39,276 nt of DNA from contig CABYIO010000010.1 in NCBI GenBank assembly GCA_902519075.1, forward strand, positions 1-39,276. Direction: 5' to 3'. Source of the stretch: an uncultured Bacteroidota bacterium. Lineage in GTDB: Bacteria > Bacteroidota > Bacteroidia > Flavobacteriales > Flavobacteriaceae. Shown one piece after another: positions 16,981 through 27,196 of this stretch. The notes under the pieces are model-generated. The model had not been told where the DNA came from. It saw only the letters and a program-made list of their open reading frames with translations, and made no database searches. A program made the position numbers and the translations under genes. Positions within the stretch are counted from its first letter, which is position 1, and each line of letters starts with the position of its first letter.

Positions 16981-19566
16981 TTGAAAAAAGACGCAAAAAA
17001 AATTACTCCTTTAATGCAGCAGTATAATGCTATCAAAGCAAAGTATCCTGATGCTTTACTTCTTTTTAGGGTTGGAGATTTTTATGAAACTTTTGGAGAG
17101 GATGCAATTCAAGCATCTAAAATTTTAGATATTATTTTAACAAAAAGAGGAGCAGGAAGTCAAAGTGAAACTGAGCTTGCTGGATTTCCTCATCATTCTC
17201 TAAATTTATATTTGCCAAAACTTGTAAAGGCGGGTTTACGTGTGGCAATTTGTGATCAATTAGAAGATCCAAAAAAGACAAAAAAAATTGTAAAAAGAGG
17301 AGTAACTGAACTTGTAACACCAGGATTAGCCTCTGTTGACGGTGTGTTATATCCGAAGAAAAATAATTTTTTAGCTTCTATTTTTATAAGCAATAATATT
17401 GGAATTTCTTTTTTAGACATTTCTACTGGAGAGTTTCTGTTGTCACAGGGAGATTCAGAATACATTGCTAAATTATTAGCAAACTTTAATCCAAGTGAAA
17501 TATTAATTGCCAAGCAGCAAAAGAAAATTTTTAAAGAAAAATTTGGCGAGTTTTATAATCTGTTTTTTCTAGACGAATGGGTTTATAATTCAGACTTTGC
17601 CAATGAGCTTATTCAAAAACAATTTAAAACTAATTCAATTAAAGGTTTTGGCATAAAAGATTTAAATGAAGGTGTTATATCTACTGCAGGTATTTTACAC
17701 TATTTAAGTGAAACTCAACATCACAGGTTAAGTCATATAACCAAAATTAATAAAATTCCTATTGATGGTCATGTTTGGCTAGATAGATTTACAGTTAGAA
17801 ATCTAGAAATATTTCATCCAAATAATTTTGAAGGAAAACCCTTAATTGATGTAATTGATAATACAATTTCCCCTATGGGAGGAAGATTATTAAAAAGATG
17901 GTTAGCTCTACCTTCTACAGACAAGGATTTGATTTTTCAAAGACATAATATTGTTGATCATTTTATTTCGGAAGATGAATATAGAAATTTCGTTTGTGAA
18001 ATACTTTCATCTTTAAGTGATATAGAAAGATTAGTGTCGAAAATAGCCACTAAAAAAATCACTCCAAAAGAATTATATAATCTGAAAGAGTCCTTAAAAA
18101 CTATTAAACCTTTAAAAAATAAATTTAAAAAAACCGGATGTAAAGACTTAAATAAATTGATTAATTCATTAAGTTCTTGTGAAGATTTCATAAAAATAAT
18201 TGACACAACACTTTCAGAAAATCCACCTGTAAATATCAATAAGGGGAATTCGATTTCATCTGAATTTTCTAAGGAATTAAAAGAGCTTAGAAGTTTGTCC
18301 AAGAACAATAAAGATTATTTAGATGATATGCTTAAGCAGCAATCAGAAATAACTAATATCCCATCGTTAAAAATTTCTTCAAATAATGTATTTGGATATT
18401 ATATAGAAGTTAGAAATACTCACAAAGAAAAGGTTCCTGAAAGTTGGATTAGAAAGCAAACTCTAGTTAATGCAGAAAGATATATAACTGAGGAATTAAA
18501 GGAATATGAGGCGAAAATTTTAGGAGCTGAGGAAAGAATTATGGAATTAGAAATTAAATTTTTTGACGAATTGTTAAATTCTTGTCAATTATTTATTAGA
18601 GAAATTCAAAACAACTCGCTGCTAATTGCGAAGCTTGATTGCCTTGCTTCATTTTCCAATCTTTCAATCTCACAAAATTATGTAAGACCTGAAATTAACG
18701 ATTCTTTTGAAATCGAGATCATAAACGGAAAACATCCTGTTATAGAATCTCAATTACCAATTGATAAGCCATACATACCTAATAATATATCTCTAAATAA
18801 AGAAAAGCAACAAATTATTATGATTACAGGACCGAATATGTCTGGTAAATCAGCTATTCTAAGACAAACTGCAATAATTTGCTTACTTGCACAGATCGGT
18901 TGTTTTGTTCCAGCTGAAAAATTAAAGATGGGTATAATCGATAAAATATTCACACGCGTTGGAGCATCTGATAATATAAGTATGGGTGAATCAACATTTA
19001 TGGTAGAGATGAATGAGACTGCACTAATTTTAAATAATATTTCAGAAAGAAGTTTGATTTTACTTGATGAAATTGGAAGAGGGACAAGTACTTATGATGG
19101 CATTTCGATTGCATGGGCAATTTCTGAATACTTACACCATCACAAGTCTAAACCAAAAACTTTATTTGCAACTCATTATCATGAATTAAACCAGATGGCC
19201 GATTCATTTGAGAGAATTAAAAATTTTAACGTATCGATAAAAGAAGAAAATAATCAAATTTTGTTTTTGAGGAAATTAGTACCTGGAAGCAGTGAACACA
19301 GTTTTGGAATTCATGTTGCAAAAATGGCTGGCATGCCTAAAGATGTTTTAGATAAGGCAAATGATATGTTAAAACAGCTTGAACATTCTCGATCTTCTAA
19401 AGAATTAACAGTGAATGCTATTTCACCTCAATTACAATTTTTCAACATCAATGACCCTTTACTTGAAGAATTAAGAAAAGAATTGGATGATTTAAATCTA
19501 GAAGAACTAACCCCAATTGAAGCAATGCTTAAATTAAATGAGCTAAAAAGAAAAATTAATAATTAG
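16981..19566 (+). CDS. mutS: DNA mismatch repair protein MutS
   Basis: Mismatch-recognition ATPase of methyl-independent repair. The 861-residue length is normal. The mismatch-binding Phe-x-Glu motif is at 34-36 in VGDFYETFGED, the connector and lever domains follow, and the ATPase domain has Walker A GPNMSGKS (617-624), then GASDNISMGESTFMVEM and DEIGRGTSTYDG. The frame starts with TTG at 16981, with an in-frame stop just upstream (16969-16971), so no ATG option exists nearer than residue 12. Expression of a 51-base downstream neighbour (GH97) appears separately promoted. Confidence 0.97.
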   Translation: MKKDAKKITPLMQQYNAIKAKYPDALLLFRVGDFYETFGEDAIQASKILDIILTKRGAGSQSETELAGFPHHSLNLYLPKLVKAGLRVAICDQLEDPKKTKKIVKRGVTELVTPGLASVDGVLYPKKNNFLASIFISNNIGISFLDISTGEFLLSQGDSEYIAKLLANFNPSEILIAKQQKKIFKEKFGEFYNLFFLDEWVYNSDFANELIQKQFKTNSIKGFGIKDLNEGVISTAGILHYLSETQHHRLSHITKINKIPIDGHVWLDRFTVRNLEIFHPNNFEGKPLIDVIDNTISPMGGRLLKRWLALPSTDKDLIFQRHNIVDHFISEDEYRNFVCEILSSLSDIERLVSKIATKKITPKELYNLKESLKTIKPLKNKFKKTGCKDLNKLINSLSSCEDFIKIIDTTLSENPPVNINKGNSISSEFSKELKELRSLSKNNKDYLDDMLKQQSEITNIPSLKISSNNVFGYYIEVRNTHKEKVPESWIRKQTLVNAERYITEELKEYEAKILGAEERIMELEIKFFDELLNSCQLFIREIQNNSLLIAKLDCLASFSNLSISQNYVRPEINDSFEIEIINGKHPVIESQLPIDKPYIPNNISLNKEKQQIIMITGPNMSGKSAILRQTAIICLLAQIGCFVPAEKLKMGIIDKIFTRVGASDNISMGESTFMVEMNETALILNNISERSLILLDEIGRGTSTYDGISIAWAISEYLHHHKSKPKTLFATHYHELNQMADSFERIKNFNVSIKEENNQILFLRKLVPGSSEHSFGIHVAKMAGMPKDVLDKANDMLKQLEHSRSSKELTVNAISPQLQFFNINDPLLEELRKELDDLNLEELTPIEAMLKLNELKRKINN

Positions 19567-19576
19567 TATTTTTTTT

Positions 19577-19584
19577 TATTTTTG
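19577..19584 (+). promoter_or_regulatory. Putative -7 box of the GH97 gene
   Basis: TATTTTTG matches TAnnTTTG in the 51-base gap after mutS and ends 33 bases before the ATG. It suggests that the glycosidase gene is not simply part of a mutS operon. Confidence 0.45.
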
Positions 19585-19605
19585 GATTCTTATTAAATAA
19601 ACTAA

Positions 19606-21765
<2,160 letters not shown>

Positions 21766-21788
21766 GTTTCATATTTGAAAATTTATCT

Positions 21789-21796
21789 TAAATTTG
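21789..21796 (+). promoter_or_regulatory. Putative -7 box of the tRNA operon
   Basis: TAAATTTG matches TAnnTTTG and ends 35 bases before tRNA-Gly. The upstream TTTG at 21774-21777 is only 11 bases away, too close for a standard -33 element. Confidence 0.5.
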
Positions 21797-21831
21797 CATC
21801 CGCACTTCTGGTGCATGTTCTTTAAAATAAT

Positions 21832-21906
21832 GCGAAAGTAGCTCAGGGGTAGAGCATCACCTTGCCAAGGTGAGGGTCGCGGGTTCAAATCCCGTCTTTC
21901 GCTCCA
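21832..21906 (+). tRNA. tRNA-Gly (anticodon GCC)
   Basis: Complete cloverleaf: acceptor GCGAAAG pairs with CTTTCGC (21896-21902), the anticodon stem CACCT/AGGTG holds loop TTGCCAA with GCC at 21864-21866, and the T-arm is GCGGG TTCAAAT CCCGT (last pair G-U). The 3' CCA is encoded (21904-21906). It is 10 bases upstream of tRNA-Leu. Confidence 0.96.
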
Positions 21907-21916
21907 TAAAATATTT

Positions 21917-22002
21917 GCTGAAGTGGTGGAATTGGTAGACACGTTGGACTTAAAATCCAATGGATAGTAATATCCGTGCGGGTTCAAGTCCCGCCTTCAG
22001 TA
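21917..22002 (+). tRNA. tRNA-Leu (anticodon UAA)
   Basis: Acceptor GCTGAAG pairs with CTTCAGT (last pair G-U). The anticodon stem TTGGA/TCCAA holds loop CTTAAAA with anticodon TAA. A long class II variable arm (GGATA-GTAA-TATCC) is typical of tRNA-Leu. CCA is not encoded: the bases after the discriminator A are CAA. Confidence 0.95.
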
Positions 22003-22003
22003 C

Positions 22004-22035
22004 AAAACCCCCATCAAAATGATGGGGGTTTTTTT
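22004..22035. terminator. Bidirectional terminator between tRNA-Leu and the DEAD-box helicase gene
   Basis: Stem AAAACCCCCATC (22004-22015) pairs with GATGGGGGTTTT (22021-22032) around a 5-base loop, with T on the right arm and A on the left. It begins 2 bases after tRNA-Leu and ends 2 bases before the helicase stop, so it can serve both converging units. Confidence 0.92.
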
Positions 22036-22036
22036 A

Positions 22037-23746
22037 TTACTTAAATCTAGATTTTTTCTTTTTCCTTTTTTTTGATTTTTTTCTGGAGCTAATTTTCCTG
22101 ACTGATTTTCTTCTGTCCTTTCTTTTCCTTGATGGAATTTCTTCAAAATCCATTGGACTATCTAAAATAATTTCATTTCCTCTAAAATCAATTTTTTTAA
22201 TATTTGACTTTAATTTATCAGCAAAATCTTTATCTATTTCAAAAAATGTTTGATATCTATTTAGTTCAATTTTACCAATTTCAATATCATTTGATTTTAA
22301 AGCTCTGTTAATTATTGATATAATATCAATCGGTGTTGCTCTGTGTTTTCTTCCAATATTAATCGAAAACCCAGTTAAAGATTTTCCGTTTCCTCTTTTT
22401 TTCTCAGATTTTTTACTTTTTTTAGATTGTAATCTGTTCGATTCTTTATAATAGTTTAAAAATCTATTAAACTCTGCAGAAACAAATCTTTTAATTAACT
22501 CTTCTCGGTCAAGCCATTCAAGTCTTTTATAAATATCATTTAAAAATGGCTTAATTTGCTGTTCGTCAACTTCCACATTTTCAATTTTGTCTATCATTTT
22601 ATAAAGTTGGTTAGAACAAATTTCAACTCCGGTTGGAACTTCCTTATTTAAGAACTTTATTCCTCCCTTTTTTTCAATTGATTTTATTTTTCGTCTCTCA
22701 CTTTCATTTGAGATTGCAATTGAAATTCCACTTTTACCTGCTCTTGCTGTTCTACCGCTTCTATGAATATATACTTCGGGATCATCGGGCAGGGAATAAT
22801 TAATTACATGTGTTATATCATCCACATCTAACCCTCGAGCAGCTACGTCTGTAGCTATTAAAATTTGTAGGGACTTGTTTCGGAATCTTTGCATTACTTC
22901 ATCTCTTTGGTTTTGAGATAAATCCCCATGTATAGCATCTGCATTATATCCTTCGGCCATAAACTTATTTGCAATATCCTTCGTATGTCTTTTTGTTCTG
23001 CAAAAAACAATACCATATATATTGGGATTAAAGTCTGCAATTCTTTTTAGTGCCTCGTATTTGTTTCTTGAGCTTACATTATAAATATGGTGTTCAATAT
23101 TTTTTGCGCCAGAATTAATTTTTGATACGCTAATTTCTTTTGCATCTTTCATGTATTTTTTTGAAATACTTTTTACCTCCTTTGACATGGTTGCTGAAAA
23201 AAGCATTGTTTGTCTTTCAGATTTTGTTCTATCTAATATAAAATCTAAATCGTCTTTAAAACCCATACTTAACATTTCATCAGCTTCATCCAAAACTACT
23301 TTGTCAACCAATTCTAATTTTAAAACTTTTCTCTTAATTAAATCTTTGGTTCTGCCTGGTGTGCCTACCACTATGTGGACTCCTTTATTTAATGATTTAA
23401 TTTGGGTTTCAATGTTAGTACCTCCATAAACAGATAATATTTTAAGACTAGAAATATATTTTGAATACTTTTCTAGGTCTTTACAAATTTGAATACAAAG
23501 TTCTCTTGTAGGACATAATATAATAGTCTGTACAAATTTGTTATCTATACGGGTTTTTTGTATTACGGGTAATCCAAAAGCCGCAGTTTTTCCAGTACCT
23601 GTTTGAGCAAGTGATATAAGGTCGCTGTTGTTGGATAATAAAAAAGGAATTGATTCTTCTTGAATTTCGGTTGGAGTTGTGAAGCCTAATTCATTTATGG
23701 CTTTACATAAATCTTTATTAATTCCAATTTCTTTAAATCCAACCAT
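22037..23746 (-). CDS. DEAD-box ATP-dependent RNA helicase (DeaD/CsdA type)
   Basis: A 569-residue RNA helicase with Q motif (GFTTPTEIQ, 21-29), Walker A AQTGTGKT (47-54), PTREL, DEAD (153-156), SAT (184-186), and motifs V and VI (ARGLDVDDITHVINY; HRSGRTARAG). After the two RecA-like domains come a DbpA/CsdA-like RNA-binding domain (about 450-535) and a Lys/Arg/Ser-rich tail. Members unwind structured RNA during ribosome assembly, mRNA decay and cold adaptation; which of these applies here is not visible. It is divergent from the trp leader unit. Confidence 0.94.
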   Translation of the reverse strand: MVGFKEIGINKDLCKAINELGFTTPTEIQEESIPFLLSNNSDLISLAQTGTGKTAAFGLPVIQKTRIDNKFVQTIILCPTRELCIQICKDLEKYSKYISSLKILSVYGGTNIETQIKSLNKGVHIVVGTPGRTKDLIKRKVLKLELVDKVVLDEADEMLSMGFKDDLDFILDRTKSERQTMLFSATMSKEVKSISKKYMKDAKEISVSKINSGAKNIEHHIYNVSSRNKYEALKRIADFNPNIYGIVFCRTKRHTKDIANKFMAEGYNADAIHGDLSQNQRDEVMQRFRNKSLQILIATDVAARGLDVDDITHVINYSLPDDPEVYIHRSGRTARAGKSGISIAISNESERRKIKSIEKKGGIKFLNKEVPTGVEICSNQLYKMIDKIENVEVDEQQIKPFLNDIYKRLEWLDREELIKRFVSAEFNRFLNYYKESNRLQSKKSKKSEKKRGNGKSLTGFSINIGRKHRATPIDIISIINRALKSNDIEIGKIELNRYQTFFEIDKDFADKLKSNIKKIDFRGNEIILDSPMDFEEIPSRKRKDRRKSVRKISSRKKSKKRKKKKSRFK

Positions 23747-23763
23747 AAAGTTAATTCTCGCTG

Positions 23764-23793
23764 CAAATGTCGACTATTTAATTGGGTATTCAA
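23764..23793 (-). promoter_or_regulatory. Putative promoter of the DEAD-box helicase gene
   Basis: On the minus strand a TTG (23793-23791) lies 19 bases before GACATTTG (23771-23764), one mismatch from TAnnTTTG. Spacing is in the Bacteroidota range. The box ends 17 bases before the ATG. Confidence 0.4.
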
Positions 23794-23824
23794 TCAAAAA
23801 AAAAATTAAAATTTTTTTCATTTC

Positions 23825-23858
23825 TTGTTTAATTTAAATAAATAGATTATTATATTTA
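23825..23858 (+). promoter_or_regulatory. Putative promoter of the trp leader
   Basis: TTG at 23825-23827, then 23 bases, then TATATTTA (23851-23858), one mismatch from TAnnTTTG. The transcript start would be within a few bases of the leader peptide ATG at 23864, so the mRNA could be nearly leaderless. Confidence 0.45.
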
Positions 23859-23863
23859 CATCA

Positions 23864-23920
23864 ATGAAAAAATTACAATTAAATATGTGGTGGTGGAATC
23901 AAGAAATATATATTTCGTGA
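23864..23920 (+). CDS. Tryptophan leader peptide (TrpL-like)
   Basis: A short frame of 18 codons from ATG to TGA encoding MKKLQLNMWWWNQEIYIS. Three consecutive Trp codons (23888-23896) in such a small frame, a good -7 box just upstream and a strong terminator hairpin 22 bases after the stop are the hallmarks of a transcription-attenuation leader for tryptophan genes. Ribosome stalling at the Trp codons when charged tRNA-Trp is scarce would normally control a trp operon. Here nothing encoding a trp enzyme follows on this strand: a second terminator comes 65 bases later and the next gene is on the opposite strand. It is therefore either a relic or a stand-alone regulatory RNA. Confidence 0.8.
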   Translation: MKKLQLNMWWWNQEIYIS

Positions 23921-23942
23921 GGTAGTTGCCATATTTTAATTT

Positions 23943-23979
23943 AAAAAAAAGCTTATCATCACGATAAGCTTTTTTTTTT
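23943..23979 (+). terminator. Attenuator terminator of the trp leader
   Basis: Perfect stem AAAAAAAAGCTTATC (23943-23957) with GATAAGCTTTTTTTT, loop ATCAC (23958-23962) and T-run to 23979. It works in both directions in principle. Upstream, AATTAAATATG (23877-23887) can pair with CATATTTTAATT (23930-23941), and the Trp codons can weakly pair with TTGCCA (23926-23931). I see no segment able to pair with the terminator arm itself, so the antiterminator is unresolved. Confidence 0.9.
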
Positions 23980-24042
23980 GTAACATTTTAAGTTATATAG
24001 TTAGTAATTAGTTTTAGTTTGTTTATTTATTTATGTTTAATT

Positions 24043-24069
24043 AAGGGAGTAGTTTTTACTCCCTTTTTT
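24043..24069 (+). terminator. Second terminator downstream of the trp leader
   Basis: Stem AAGGGAGTA (24043-24051) pairs with TACTCCCTT (24057-24065) around a 5-base loop, followed on the plus strand by T-rich sequence. It abuts the stop of the converging sugar dehydrogenase gene and may serve that gene as well, though the T-run is on the plus side. Bases 23980-24042 between the two terminators hold no reading frame or other feature I can name. Confidence 0.8.
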
Positions 24070-25411
24070 ATTTTTTTATCAATTTTCTGTATTGGTAATT
24101 ATTAATTTTTAATATGTAAGTACCGCTACTTAAATAACTTAAATCTAAAGTTTGATTGTTAATACTATTATAACTTTTAATTAAAACACCTGATAAATTA
24201 TAAAGTTTAATATCAACCGAATTATCCGATTGAATTTCTAACTTGTCTGCAAAAGGATTTGGAAAATAATTAAAAGAAATATTTTCAATATTATTATTTG
24301 AAAGTGCAGCATCTACAATCTTATAAATTCCTCCGTTAATTGAAGCTATATAAAGTTCACCATTTATATCTTCACCAAACGAAACCCAACTTCCATTAAT
24401 GTTGGGAAATGCCAGGCTCATCTCCCAATTATCTTCATCATTTTTAGAAAGAAACCCGATTTCTCCACTACAATAGTCAGCAAAAAAATAAACCCCATTT
24501 AATCCTGAGATTTGATTACCACGATAGATATATCCTCCAGTCACGGAACATTTAAAGTCACCACTATTATAATGTGAATAAGTAGCAATTGGAAAAGTTA
24601 AATCATCATCATCAGGGCATCCTGACATATTATATGGCTCATTGCCTTCATAGCATCTCCATCCATAATTTATGTTGGCTGGATTTCCTTGAATCATGTT
24701 AATTTCTTCAAATTCATTTTGACCAACATCAGCAATCCATAAATCACCATTCAAACTGTCAAAGCTAAATTTCCAAGGATTTCGAAGGCCAATACTCCAA
24801 ATTTCATCATTATAAGGGTTATTTTCTGGAATTGAATAAGCACCACTGTTTACATTTATTCTAAGCATCTTTCCTAGAAGTGATCCTGTGTTTTGTGAAT
24901 AATTTTGTGGGTCACCGCCACTTCCACCGTCACCCATACCGATATATAGATTTCCATCCGGTCCAAAATTTATACAACCACCGTTATGATTACCGTAAGG
25001 CTGATCTATAACTAGTAATATTGTTTCATTATCATTAGCAATATCTTCATCTGAACTTACGGAAAATTTTGAAATTGTTGTATCACCATTATTATTAGTA
25101 TAATTAACAAAGAAAAATGGATTTTCTGGATAATTTGGATGAAATGCCAAACCTAGTAAACCTCTTTCGTTGGCATTGGTTGACACTCTATCTTCAATAT
25201 CTAAAAATGGAGTAGAATTTACAGTTCCATTTTGGTTTAAAATTTTAATTTTTCCTGACTTTTCAACTACAAATAGCCTATCGTCACCAGAATTTTTAAT
25301 TTCAACAGGTGAGTTAAAAGATGGACCAAAAGATTCTAAAATGACACTCTGTGAAAAGGCTAAATTAGTAATAAGTAATATTATTATATAATGTTGTATT
25401 TTAAATTTCAT
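24068..25411 (-). CDS. PQQ-dependent sugar dehydrogenase with T9SS sorting domain
   Basis: A 447-residue exported protein. A signal peptide (to about residue 20) is followed by a glucose/sorbosone dehydrogenase six-bladed propeller with ERGLLGLAFHP, GNHNGGCINFGPDG (His142) and GDGGSGGDPQN motifs, which in soluble PQQ glucose dehydrogenases bind PQQ and calcium. The last 68 residues (from 380; YFPNPF ... SSGTYILKI ... KLIKK) form a type A T9SS C-terminal sorting domain, so the protein is probably surface-anchored or released. The substrate is not determined. Its ATG overlaps the waaA stop by 4 bases. Confidence 0.9.
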   Translation of the reverse strand: MKFKIQHYIIILLITNLAFSQSVILESFGPSFNSPVEIKNSGDDRLFVVEKSGKIKILNQNGTVNSTPFLDIEDRVSTNANERGLLGLAFHPNYPENPFFFVNYTNNNGDTTISKFSVSSDEDIANDNETILLVIDQPYGNHNGGCINFGPDGNLYIGMGDGGSGGDPQNYSQNTGSLLGKMLRINVNSGAYSIPENNPYNDEIWSIGLRNPWKFSFDSLNGDLWIADVGQNEFEEINMIQGNPANINYGWRCYEGNEPYNMSGCPDDDDLTFPIATYSHYNSGDFKCSVTGGYIYRGNQISGLNGVYFFADYCSGEIGFLSKNDEDNWEMSLAFPNINGSWVSFGEDINGELYIASINGGIYKIVDAALSNNNIENISFNYFPNPFADKLEIQSDNSVDIKLYNLSGVLIKSYNSINNQTLDLSYLSSGTYILKINNYQYRKLIKK

Positions 25412-26631
25412 TGTAGTTTGTTTAAAATTAATTTAACCCCGCCTTTATTTTTTTGAAAAAATTCAGTGCATTTATTAGACATTTCATTTATTATATTTTT
25501 ATTATTGATAATCAATTCTAATGCATTAGTAAAATCACTATAATTTGAAATGCTAATCACATTTCCGTTATCAATCATTTTTTCCGCTTCATCAAATCCT
25601 CTGTAATTTTTTCCTATAATTATTGGTTTGGAAAAGTAGGCAGGCTCTAATATATTATGTAGGCCTTTTGTTCCCATTCCTCCTCCAACATAGGCAATCG
25701 TACCATATGAATATAATGATGACAACATTCCTATATTATCAATAATTAAACACGATAATTCTTTCAAGTCTGTATCTGAATTAATTTTTGAAAATAAAAT
25801 AGATTTACTCCCTAAATACTTTTTAATTCTTTCTGGATTTTTGACAATTTCATGTGGAGCGATAATGTGTTTAGTATTCCCTTTACAATTATTAAGGTAT
25901 TTAATAATTATGTTTTCGTCTTCTTTCCATATGCTTCCAAAAACAATACAATTATTGTCATCAATAAATCTCTCTATAATTTTATTAGTCTCGTTTTTTA
26001 ATTTTGGAATAATAGTGTCATATCTTAAATCACCAATAACAATTACATTTTGATTTCCGATATACTCAACTATTTTTTTTGAACTTTCATTTAAAACAAA
26101 AATCAAATCAAATTCCTTTATTGCTGAATTTATTTTAAATAATTTTTTTAAATAATTTGATGAGAAATTACCACCCACTGAGTAAAGTTTTGAACCACTC
26201 ATTTTTGCATGTTTAATAAAATTTGGCCAAATTTCGTTTTTAATAAAAAATGTAGCCTTAGGTGATATTATTTTGTAAAATTCAACACAATTTTTATTTG
26301 TTTCAAGTGGCAGGTAAATCACACAATCAAATAAATCTAAATTAGCATTTTCATAGCCTGATGGTGAAATAAATGATAAGAGAAATTTATAATTATCAAA
26401 TTTATCTTTAAGATGGATAATTAATTTTTCTGACATTAAATATTCCCCGTGAGATGCACAGTGAATATGTATAATATTATCACTTTTTTTTAATGATGAT
26501 TTTAGTTTTTTAAAACTATTTTTTCTACCCAAGACACCTTTTTCAATTTTTTTTGAAAAAGGAGCACAGAGTCTTAACCCAACTTCAAATATTTTAATTA
26601 ATAGAGAATTAATATTGCCAGTTTTAAACAA
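25408..26631 (-). CDS. waaA: 3-deoxy-D-manno-octulosonic acid (Kdo) transferase
   Basis: Also called KdtA. A GT-B fold glycosyltransferase at the inner-membrane cytoplasmic face that adds Kdo to the lipid A precursor. It has an N-terminal hydrophobic anchor, EKGVLGRKNSF, the catalytic Glu63 in HCASHGEYLM, FIKNEIWPNFI, and the donor-binding region with GGGMGTKGLHNILEPA and a Lys-rich loop. The length, 407 residues, is normal. The start is uncertain: TTG at 26631 is used here because no ATG occurs in frame before the upstream stop at 26656-26658. It lies 76 bases after lspA and overlaps the sugar dehydrogenase gene by 4 bases. Confidence 0.9.
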   Translation of the reverse strand: MFKTGNINSLLIKIFEVGLRLCAPFSKKIEKGVLGRKNSFKKLKSSLKKSDNIIHIHCASHGEYLMSEKLIIHLKDKFDNYKFLLSFISPSGYENANLDLFDCVIYLPLETNKNCVEFYKIISPKATFFIKNEIWPNFIKHAKMSGSKLYSVGGNFSSNYLKKLFKINSAIKEFDLIFVLNESSKKIVEYIGNQNVIVIGDLRYDTIIPKLKNETNKIIERFIDDNNCIVFGSIWKEDENIIIKYLNNCKGNTKHIIAPHEIVKNPERIKKYLGSKSILFSKINSDTDLKELSCLIIDNIGMLSSLYSYGTIAYVGGGMGTKGLHNILEPAYFSKPIIIGKNYRGFDEAEKMIDNGNVISISNYSDFTNALELIINNKNIINEMSNKCTEFFQKNKGGVKLILNKLQ

Positions 26632-26707
26632 AAGTAACCAAAAATTAATATTATGTTAGTTAGTCCCAAATCAATGTTATTATGAAAAAAGGAGTGATTT
26701 ATAAAAA

Positions 26708-27196
26708 TTAAGAATTTTTTTTAAAGCTGGAAATTAAAATTAAAATCATTCCCGTTGTAACGGACAAATCAGCAATATTAAATATACCAGTCTTAAATAT
26801 ACCACCAAAATCTAAATAGAGAAAATCTGTTACCGAGCCATAAACAATTCTGTCAAAAATATTACCTATACCACCTCCGATTATTAATGAAAATCCAATT
26901 ATAGAAATTTTATCAAGTGCTTTGTCAATGTAAGTGTAAATAGTTATAGAAATTAAGACTATTATAGGCAAAACAATTAGTAATAAGATTCTAAGCGTTT
27001 CTGAGAGCTCACTTCCCATGCCCAAAAATGCACCTGTATTTTCAACCTTTATGAGGGTAAATATATTACCAATTATGCTGTTTTCGATATAACTCTCAAA
27101 ATTATTTCTAACCCAAATTTTTGAAATTTGATCAAGTGCAATACTCAAAAAAACTATTGTTGTAATTAATAAATTACGCTTTCTTTTATCCAACAT
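26708..27196 (-). CDS. lspA: Lipoprotein signal peptidase LspA
   Basis: Inner-membrane aspartic peptidase that removes signal peptides of diacylglyceryl prolipoproteins. The 162 residues form four membrane helices. Family motifs are present: DQISKIWV (22-29), VENTGAFLG (51-59), and the two catalytic aspartates Asp124 (SVTDFLY) and Asp143 (FNIADLS). Its start overlaps the end of fabD by 11 bases, so translation is coupled. Confidence 0.97.
   Translation of the reverse strand: MLDKRKRNLLITTIVFLSIALDQISKIWVRNNFESYIENSIIGNIFTLIKVENTGAFLGMGSELSETLRILLLIVLPIIVLISITIYTYIDKALDKISIIGFSLIIGGGIGNIFDRIVYGSVTDFLYLDFGGIFKTGIFNIADLSVTTGMILILISSFKKNS

Noticed and set aside
17256-18308. Minus-strand open frames inside mutS
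   Set aside because: They mirror a well-conserved mutS coding sequence and have no recognisable domains or promoters.
21769-21987. Minus-strand frame across the two tRNA genes
   Set aside because: Its translation contains the RRDLNPRPSPWQGDALPLSY-type peptide known to arise from reading tRNA genes backwards; not a real protein.
23747-23863. Search for a riboswitch or further small gene upstream of the helicase and trp leader
   Set aside because: Only A/T runs and promoter-like boxes are visible; no conserved aptamer-like structure.
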